Positions 7,508-13,165 of a stretch of 13,165 bases of DNA are shown here, piece by piece. Position 1 is the stretch's first letter, and each line of letters starts with the position of its first letter. A program made the translations under genes and the position numbers. This stretch comes from Oscillospiraceae bacterium. Lineage in GTDB: Bacteria > Bacillota > Clostridia > UMGS1810. Location: contig JALEIO010000020.1 of assembly GCA_022769845.1 (NCBI GenBank), positions 1 through 13,165 on the forward strand, written 5' to 3'. Below the pieces are notes generated by a model. That model saw only the letters and a program-made list of their open reading frames with translations, was not told where the DNA came from and did no database searches.

Positions 7508-9811
7508 ATGCACAGTAATAATGTAAACAAGCTTTTCAGGCTTACGGCAATTACCAATTCAATTCTGTTCCTTATAGTTATAGTGGCGGTAAGCTCCATC
7601 AGCTTTAGTACGGTTACAAATATTTTATACAGTGAATTGAGCATAGCTAACAGAACAATTCTTTATCAAACAATGCAGAATGTAGATTCACAGCTTAAAA
7701 ATATTGATATTTATATTTCAAACCTGGCAAAAAACAGAGAAATAAACAATTATGTTTTTGAAGAATCGCCGTCGCCGCTTATAAAATATGAAATCAAGCA
7801 AACACTTTCTGACGCGGTGAGCAAAAACGGTATGATAAACGATATTATTCTTTACTCGGGAGTGACAAAAAACGTTTTTTCATATTCCGACACCAAAAAC
7901 ACTTTCGAAACAATGATGGGCATTGCCCAAAACGCTCTTTATGAAAACAAGCAAGGCTGGGTTGATGTTGAAAATGCTGGCGGAAAGCTTATTTTCGTTA
8001 AACATCTTTATAATAAAAAAGGCGTTATTATTGTGGAGGTTAGCGAAACGCTGTTATATGAAGCAATAAGTAAATATCGCGCCGAAAACAAAAATGGTAC
8101 GTTTTTTGTCGTAAACCGCAAAGGCATTGTGCTTTCTCACAGCAACAAGGCATATATCGGCACAAATATTTCGTCCGAAAGCTACACTCCGTATATTCTT
8201 TCTGAAAAGCCGTCGGACGAGCCGTACGAAACAATGTATCAAAATCAAAAAACTCTTATGTTCAGCGGAAAATCCGGCTATACAGGCTGGGCATACATAA
8301 GCGCAATACCTACTTCTATGTTTATGGTCCCTATAAACAGAGGCAAAATTAAAATTTATGTGCTGTCGCTTATAATTTTCTTAATTTCAGTAACGCTTGC
8401 GTATCTTTTGGTTAAAAAGATGTATAAGCCCGTAGATAAATTTGTTCATTCGGTAGCTTCATCTATTATGAAAAATCATTCCTCCGAGCAGATACGCCAA
8501 AACTTCGGCAGCTTCAACGACCTTGAAAAAACACTTTCCGACCTTATCGAAGAACAGCGTGTTCTGCAGTCGGAATATCAGAAAAACGCCAAGGCTTTAA
8601 GCTGGAACATTGTTATGAATATGCTGCTCGGATTTGATACAAATTATGACAAATTCATTCCGATGCTCGAAACCACAAATATTTCGCTTTATCCGAGAAA
8701 TTTTGTTGTAGTGATGTTTGACATAAGTCCGTCAGATGACTTAAAAAACTTTAAAAGCGATGAATTTATGCTCATATTCAACGTTATACAGCAAAAGCTT
8801 GACAACCTTATAACGCAAGAAACAAAGGGCTGCAGCTGCGTTGTGGGCGATCACAGCATTTTTGCGATAATAAGCTTTGAAAATCATTCAGAATCCGAAA
8901 ACGTTTCGTATGCCATTTCCATTGCCAACGACCTTATAGAATTTTCAAAGAAAAATTTTGAATATACCGTCTGCGCAAGCATAGGCAGATTTTACGAGGA
9001 GGTTTCGGGCTTGCACAAATCCTACAACGAGGCTGTCTGCGCAATGAAATACAAGGCTATTAACCAAGGCGATTCTATTCTGATGATTGACAATTATCTT
9101 TCAGGTTATGAAGGAAACGAAAATTTAAAAAGCATTTCGGATATGGTAAATGGTATTGTAAAAGAATTTAAAAACTTTTCGGATGACGATTTAAAAGAAT
9201 ACTGTGGCAAGCTGTTAAGCAAAATGCATACAGAAGGCGTAACGGTTGAAATATGCCGCCAGTTTGTGCTTCAAACAATTATGCTTATTGTTAACCAGTA
9301 TATAAAGCCTCTGGAGCTTTACACTCATTCGCAGATAAGCGGAAAATATCTTAATTCAAATCAAATTATCGACTCGTGCACCGATATAAAAACAACTATT
9401 GACAATATGCAGAAAATTCTTTCAGATATTCTGGAAACCTACAAGCAAAGCCAGAATATAAGCTATTCGCAAAATACCCTTGCGTCACAGGTTATTGAGT
9501 ATATCGACGAAAATTATATGGACCCGAACACAAGCCTTAATGCCGCTGCGGAAAAATTTGATGTGAGCGATTCCCATTTAAGCCGCGTATTTAAGGCGTC
9601 AACGGGCAAAAGGTTTATGGAATATCTTATCTATAAGCGAATTGAAAAGGCAAAAGAACTGCTTGTTTCAAGCCAGCATAAAATTAACGATATTTCTTCG
9701 CTTGTCGGCTATGACAATCAGATTAGCTTTATGAGAATTTTCAAAAAATATGTTGGATACACACCCAGCGAATACCGCAGTATGTACGCCGACAAGGACA
9801 AAAACATATAA
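7508..9811 (+). CDS. Membrane-bound AraC-family transcriptional regulator with extracellular sensor (YesS/YtdP-like)
   Basis: A one-component transmembrane regulator. Numbering is from the in-frame GTG at 7481 (776 residues); ATG 7508 (767 residues) is preferred because AAAAGG lies nine bases before it. A short cytoplasmic start is followed by a membrane helix (about 22-44), an extracellular region of about 240 residues (45-288) resembling a Cache-type sensor, and a second helix (about 290-310). A cytoplasmic linker and a middle domain (about 405-540) come next; its CASIGRFYEEVSGLHKSYNEA stretch resembles the degenerate, catalytically inactive GGDEF-like domain of CdaR/PucR and YesN-type regulators. 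A C-terminal AraC/XylS DNA-binding domain (about 668-768) has two helix-turn-helix units, the second ending in FKKYVGYTPSEYR. The gene diverges from the transporter operon, which it probably controls in response to an external sugar, and it precedes the GH130 gene. Confidence 0.9.
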   Translation: MHSNNVNKLFRLTAITNSILFLIVIVAVSSISFSTVTNILYSELSIANRTILYQTMQNVDSQLKNIDIYISNLAKNREINNYVFEESPSPLIKYEIKQTLSDAVSKNGMINDIILYSGVTKNVFSYSDTKNTFETMMGIAQNALYENKQGWVDVENAGGKLIFVKHLYNKKGVIIVEVSETLLYEAISKYRAENKNGTFFVVNRKGIVLSHSNKAYIGTNISSESYTPYILSEKPSDEPYETMYQNQKTLMFSGKSGYTGWAYISAIPTSMFMVPINRGKIKIYVLSLIIFLISVTLAYLLVKKMYKPVDKFVHSVASSIMKNHSSEQIRQNFGSFNDLEKTLSDLIEEQRVLQSEYQKNAKALSWNIVMNMLLGFDTNYDKFIPMLETTNISLYPRNFVVVMFDISPSDDLKNFKSDEFMLIFNVIQQKLDNLITQETKGCSCVVGDHSIFAIISFENHSESENVSYAISIANDLIEFSKKNFEYTVCASIGRFYEEVSGLHKSYNEAVCAMKYKAINQGDSILMIDNYLSGYEGNENLKSISDMVNGIVKEFKNFSDDDLKEYCGKLLSKMHTEGVTVEICRQFVLQTIMLIVNQYIKPLELYTHSQISGKYLNSNQIIDSCTDIKTTIDNMQKILSDILETYKQSQNISYSQNTLASQVIEYIDENYMDPNTSLNAAAEKFDVSDSHLSRVFKASTGKRFMEYLIYKRIEKAKELLVSSQHKINDISSLVGYDNQISFMRIFKKYVGYTPSEYRSMYADKDKNI

Positions 9812-9876
9812 GAAAAATCATAAGAGAGCAAACGCCGCGTGTTGTTTGCTGATACTTCAGAGAAAGGACAATCTAA

Positions 9877-11052
9877 ATGGAAAATGTAGTTTTAAAAAGA
9901 AAATGTATTTTGACGCCGCCCGAAAACATATCTTGGGCAAGCGAAATGGTGCTTAACCCCGCAATCATAATTGATCCCAAAACCAAAAGAACTCATCTTT
10001 TAATCCGCACAACAGGGCCTTATCCCGAAAAGCAATGTGAAGGAAAGCCTCTTCCCTACCCAATTTTCTTGGCGTATGCCTATTCGGATGACGGTGAAAA
10101 TTATGAATTCGATTTTGAAACTCCGGCACTTGCCCCAATGCTTAATAACAATCTTGACGATTTATGGACATTTAACGGAAAAGGCGAAAAAACTCCCGCA
10201 TATATGAATGGCTGTATTGAAGACCCGCGCTTGTTTTGGGTTGAAAATTCTCTTTATTTAACCGTTGCCTGCCGAATGTTCCCTCCCGGTCCTTTTTGGG
10301 AATATGACGACCCGCAGCAATGTATGCCCGAATGGGCAAAATCAAGTGAAAATCCGTTTCACACACAGAAAAACCCGACTGTAACCCTTTTGTACCGCGT
10401 AAATCTTGATATGCTTTCACAAAAGAATTATTCAGCGGCGTTTAAATACATAACAAACCTTACATCACCTGTTTACGGTGAGGACAGAGATGTATTTCTG
10501 TTTCCGAAAAAAATGAAAATTGACGGAAAAATGCAGTATGTTATGATTCATCGTCCGTATTGTCCCGACAACTATTTTGGTATTACACAAAATAAGCCGT
10601 CAATAATGATTTCTGCCGCCGAGGATTTTTATTCATTTGCGGAAAAATCATCGAAGCGCGAAATTCTTTACTCTCCCACTGAAGATTGGCAGGCGGAAAA
10701 AGTCGGCGGCAGCACTCCGCCCGTTGATATACAAAACGGCGAATGGCTGCTCAACTATCACGGCAAAAAAGATGATAAAATAGGCTACGGTCAGTCATTT
10801 ATGATTTTAAAAGAACAAGAAAATGATTTTCCGCGCATAACTTACCTTTGCCCCGAAAAATGGATTGTGGGAGAAGAAGATTTTGAAATGCCAAATAAGG
10901 CAGCAATTCCGGCTATTTTCTTTACCGATTCAGTAAAATGCGGCGATAAACTTATTGTTTCATACGGTGCGTGCGATGAAAAAGCGTGCATTATGGAGCT
11001 TGACTGTAATAAAATCATTTCGGAGGTAAAAAGATTTCCTTATAATAAATAA
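9877..11052 (+). CDS. GH130-family glycosidase, probable beta-mannoside phosphorylase or related hydrolase
   Basis: A 391-residue protein with no signal peptide, so cytoplasmic. It carries the motif series of the five-bladed beta-propeller GH130 family: NPAI (27-30), GCIEDPRLF (112-120) with the Asp of EDPR as the likely general acid, EDRDVFLFP (202-210), MIHRPY (223-228), GGSTPP (277-282), NYHG (293-296) and YGACD (363-367). GH130 enzymes are inverting beta-mannoside phosphorylases or hydrolases; the retained HR pair and other basic residues fit phosphate binding but do not prove it. Residues about 134-165 form a Pro- and Trp-rich segment after EDPR that may shape the acceptor site. AAAGGA lies eight bases before the ATG. 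The gene starts 65 bases after the regulator stop with no terminator between, so the two are probably co-transcribed. It is the likely intracellular end of the pathway. Confidence 0.85.
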   Translation: MENVVLKRKCILTPPENISWASEMVLNPAIIIDPKTKRTHLLIRTTGPYPEKQCEGKPLPYPIFLAYAYSDDGENYEFDFETPALAPMLNNNLDDLWTFNGKGEKTPAYMNGCIEDPRLFWVENSLYLTVACRMFPPGPFWEYDDPQQCMPEWAKSSENPFHTQKNPTVTLLYRVNLDMLSQKNYSAAFKYITNLTSPVYGEDRDVFLFPKKMKIDGKMQYVMIHRPYCPDNYFGITQNKPSIMISAAEDFYSFAEKSSKREILYSPTEDWQAEKVGGSTPPVDIQNGEWLLNYHGKKDDKIGYGQSFMILKEQENDFPRITYLCPEKWIVGEEDFEMPNKAAIPAIFFTDSVKCGDKLIVSYGACDEKACIMELDCNKIISEVKRFPYNK

Positions 11053-11080
11053 TCAATTCTCATATGCGAAGGACATTGAA

Positions 11081-11278
11081 TTGACAAATTTTGTGGTTTT
11101 GTGTGAGATATCGGAAACGAAGGCGAAGTTCCGCAGTGTTATGCGTAATGACAGTCATCCGGCAATCATTGCAAAAAGAGAATTTGATATTTTACAAGCC
11201 GAAACAGAAAGGCGAAAGAAACTCGGCAGTTCATACAGCAGTAACAATATACTTGCAAAACATAAAAGCCCCGTTTGA
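11081..11278 (+). pseudogene. Relic of a large serine site-specific recombinase (fragment)
   Basis: This frame, opened by a TTG with no good ribosome binding site, contains RNDSHPAIIAKREFDILQAE followed by TERRKKLGSSYSSNNI (core about 11144-11251). It strongly resembles the stretch of large serine recombinases (the Recombinase domain) with the pattern HPAII-x-x-E-x-F-D-x-x-Q-x-E-x-x-R-R, which usually leads into a zinc-ribbon region. The N-terminal resolvase catalytic domain, the zinc ribbon and the C-terminal coiled coil are all missing, and the frame stops at 11278 inside a terminator hairpin. It cannot be an active enzyme. The fragment suggests that an integrative element or recombinase gene once lay here and was mostly deleted. 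The call rests on one motif block of about 36 residues. Confidence 0.55.
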
Positions 11279-11299
11279 AATTTCTCTCAAACGGGGCTT
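11266..11299 (-). terminator. Intrinsic terminator, 13-bp perfect stem, mainly for the SLH protein gene
   Basis: AAGCCCCGTTTGA (11266-11278) and TCAAACGGGGCTT (11287-11299) form a perfect 13-bp stem with an 8-base loop. Read on the minus strand the stem ends in a T-rich tract (CTTTTATGTTTTG), as expected of a terminator, and it lies 37 bases after the stop of the SLH gene. On the plus strand the tail is less T-rich (CTTATCATTTG), so it may also stop transcripts from the GH130 gene, less efficiently. No better terminator is visible after GH130. Confidence 0.85.
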
Positions 11300-11336
11300 A
11301 TCATTTGCCAAGCTTTACGCTTGACTTTTCTGTTGT

Positions 11337-13165
11337 TTATTTGTTACCCTCAATAAATCTTTGCAGAATTGCCGCAATTTCGGCTCTTGTTGCAAAGTCT
11401 TTCGGATTGATTGTGCTTTCTGTTTTTCCCTTTATCAAACCACTTTCGACAGCATACTGCATAGCAGAAATTGCATATTCGGAAATGCTTTCTGCGTCGG
11501 TGTAAGAAAGAATGTTTGTGCTTTCACCCACACTAACATCATATCCCTTGTATTTTGCAAATCTAAACATGATTGCCGCAATCTGTTCTCTTGTGATGTT
11601 CTGATCGGGTGCAAATTCAGTTTCGGAATAGCCTTTAATAATTCCGTTCTGCTGTCCCCAAACAACTGCTTTTGCATAGTATGCGTTGCTGTCAACATCT
11701 TCAAATGTGGTTGTACCTTTGATTTCAGGCTCACCTTCTGCACGATAGAGAACTGTAACCATCATTGCCCTTGTAATAATTCCGTCAGGAACAAAGGTTG
11801 TGTTTGATGTTCCGCACATAAAGCCGTTATCTACTGTGTATTCAACATCTTCATAATACCAATCGTCTTCCTTTACATCTGTAAACGGATTTTTCCATTC
11901 CGAAGTAGTAGGCTCAACCGGCTGCGTCGGTTTATCAGGCTCTTTTTCTGTCCACTTCGCATAAAGAGTGAAGTTCTTTGTTATCTTTGCGGAAAAATCA
12001 TATGCCGTTATTAATTCTTTGTCTGTGTACCAGCCTTCAAAGATGTAACCTTCTTTTTCGGGTGTTTCCGGTTCTGATGCTGTTCCGTTTACCTTTACGG
12101 TCTGGCTTGCAATTTCGCTGTCTCCGTCTGTATCAAATTTAACTGTATAGACAGTTGAGGTGCTTCCACCACCACCACCGCCGCTGCCGCCGCTGCTACG
12201 CTTGTAAACGGTAACCTCAGAGGTGATTGTTCCGCTGCCCCGGTAATTTTCACTGCCCTCACCGTCAAAACCGCTGTAATCAATTGTAACGGTGTATGTG
12301 CCGGCATTCTTTGTAATATCCGCGAAAGCAATCTCTTCACCATTCGCATTTTTCGCCGTAACAGAAGCATTGACAAGAGAAAGCTTTTCATCCCCCAACG
12401 CACCGTTTATTTTATACAGACGATTTTCATTCAGCGCCGAGCCGGCGGAAACGCTTGTATTTTCAGCAGTAACCGTCAGGGTAAGCGGCGTAACGGAAAG
12501 CGTACCATTTTGCTTTGTAATTTCGTAATTCTCGGTCACAATCTTGCCATCGATGTCCAAAATTGTAACCAGGTCAATCACATTTGTTTGTGTACCAACC
12601 TTTGTTATCGTACTATCTGCCGTCATGACAGCCGATATGGTATGATTGTCAGCCAAGCTGCTTCCATCAGTAAGCTCTATGCCGTTTTCCGCAAGAGGCT
12701 GCGCATCATAAACCTTGCTGCTGTCGGCTGCCTTAACCGAAACCGGCTTCTTTGTGATTTTGACCGTTGCCCTTTCTGTAAAGAACCGGATTACATACTC
12801 ATCAATAAGTGCTTCGATATAGCAGTAATACTCACCGCTGTCCGCCACATCCTTTACGGCATAGTTATTATATGAATCCGATTGAACTGCCGTTGCATTG
12901 CTTGCACCCTCCGGAACAAAATACCACTGATATTTTTCAACGGAAAGACTGTCGGTGAGTGCATAAGTAATATTATGCGCGTTGCCGTCATACTCACCTA
13001 TATAATCGTTTACAGGCACATCAGCAATGGAATATGCGGCATAATATTTCTTGTCACCGTAATCACTCGCTTTAATCTCGTATACTCTCGCACCCTGCAG
13101 AAGCTCATCCTCATACCAACCCGCAAAATCATATCCCTCCTTTGCAACCTCTGTCGGCAATACGA
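11337..13165 (-). CDS. SLH-domain surface protein with InlB-type repeats (C-terminal part; 5' end beyond the right edge)
   Basis: About 608 C-terminal residues of a secreted wall-associated protein; the frame stays open to the edge, so the apparent TTG start near 13160 is internal. Residue numbers count from there. An InlB/Listeria-Bacteroides repeat end (about 1-45, EGYDFAGWY) is followed by Ig-like or MBG-type beta modules (about 50-318, including SSKVYDAQPL at 148-156). A Ser/Gly-rich linker comes next (about 322-336, coded at 12153-12198). A second InlB-type repeat (about 337-403, EGYIFEGWY and LYAKW) precedes a Pro/Glu-rich spacer (404-421). Three SLH domains follow (about 425-472, 486-535 and 551-604), with ITRAMM, ITREQI and ATRAEI at the conserved TRAE positions. 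SLH triplets bind pyruvylated secondary cell-wall polymer, so the C-terminus anchors the protein. The cargo or catalytic part lies outside the window. It converges on the sugar locus and need not belong to it. Confidence 0.93.
   Translation of the reverse strand, partial: VLPTEVAKEGYDFAGWYEDELLQGARVYEIKASDYGDKKYYAAYSIADVPVNDYIGEYDGNAHNITYALTDSLSVEKYQWYFVPEGASNATAVQSDSYNNYAVKDVADSGEYYCYIEALIDEYVIRFFTERATVKITKKPVSVKAADSSKVYDAQPLAENGIELTDGSSLADNHTISAVMTADSTITKVGTQTNVIDLVTILDIDGKIVTENYEITKQNGTLSVTPLTLTVTAENTSVSAGSALNENRLYKINGALGDEKLSLVNASVTAKNANGEEIAFADITKNAGTYTVTIDYSGFDGEGSENYRGSGTITSEVTVYKRSSGGSGGGGGGSTSTVYTVKFDTDGDSEIASQTVKVNGTASEPETPEKEGYIFEGWYTDKELITAYDFSAKITKNFTLYAKWTEKEPDKPTQPVEPTTSEWKNPFTDVKEDDWYYEDVEYTVDNGFMCGTSNTTFVPDGIITRAMMVTVLYRAEGEPEIKGTTTFEDVDSNAYYAKAVVWGQQNGIIKGYSETEFAPDQNITREQIAAIMFRFAKYKGYDVSVGESTNILSYTDAESISEYAISAMQYAVESGLIKGKTESTINPKDFATRAEIAAILQRFIEGNK

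Noticed and set aside
9827..9850. Inverted repeat AGCAAAC / GTTTGCT between the regulator and GH130 genes, considered as a terminator.
   Set aside because: Seven-bp stem with a ten-base loop and no T-run after it. It may be chance; co-transcription of the two genes is more likely.
11053..11084. Inverted repeat TCAATTC / GAATTGA just after the GH130 stop, considered as a terminator or element end.
   Set aside because: Low GC, 18-base loop and no strong T tract. Too weak to annotate; the hairpin at 11266-11299 is the convincing terminator.
12149..12200. Short CCA/CCG-type triplet repeat, considered as a DNA repeat element.
   Set aside because: It is the Ser/Gly-rich linker of the SLH protein read on the other strand and needs no separate explanation.
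1..13165. CRISPR arrays, tRNA or rRNA genes, toxin-antitoxin pairs, phage structural genes or defence systems.
   Set aside because: I found no regularly spaced repeats, tRNA-like folds or matching protein signatures. The only mobile-element trace is the recombinase relic.

Overview
The window looks like chromosomal DNA from a low-GC Gram-positive anaerobe, most likely a clostridial member of the Bacillota. Four things point this way: AT-rich codon use, strong AGGAGG-type ribosome binding sites, a lipoprotein-anchored sugar-binding protein with an LplB/LplC-type permease pair, and a surface protein with three SLH domains and InlB-type repeats. The genus cannot be read from the sequence.

Positions 1-11052 form a carbohydrate-utilisation locus built around a divergent promoter region (7216-7507). 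To the left, on the minus strand and in order of transcription, are two ABC permeases (6259-7215 and 5376-6257), a solute-binding lipoprotein (3780-5303), a very large secreted clan GH-A glycoside hydrolase (75-3770) and the first 16 codons of another exported protein (1-49, cut by the window edge). To the right, on the plus strand, are a membrane-bound AraC-type regulator with an extracellular sensor (7508-9811) and a cytoplasmic GH130-family enzyme (9877-11052). No ABC ATPase is encoded here. That is usual for this transporter class, which borrows a shared MsmX-type ATPase.

The inferred scheme is as follows. The secreted hydrolase trims a polysaccharide or glycoconjugate outside the cell. 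The lipoprotein and permeases import the oligosaccharide. The GH130 enzyme breaks it down inside, by phosphorolysis or hydrolysis, and the family points to a beta-mannoside. The regulator senses an external signal and controls the divergent operon. The intergenic region carries two well-formed sigma-A promoters in opposite directions, and a direct repeat (CTATCAA, 20-bp period) overlaps the -35 box of the transporter promoter.

Positions 11053-13165 are a different neighbourhood. A short relic resembling the middle of a large serine recombinase (core about 11144-11251) is followed by a strong hairpin terminator (11266-11299). Beyond it is the 3' part of a convergent gene for an SLH-anchored, multi-domain surface protein that runs off the right edge. 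The recombinase relic marks a likely old insertion or recombination boundary between the sugar locus and the surface-protein gene.
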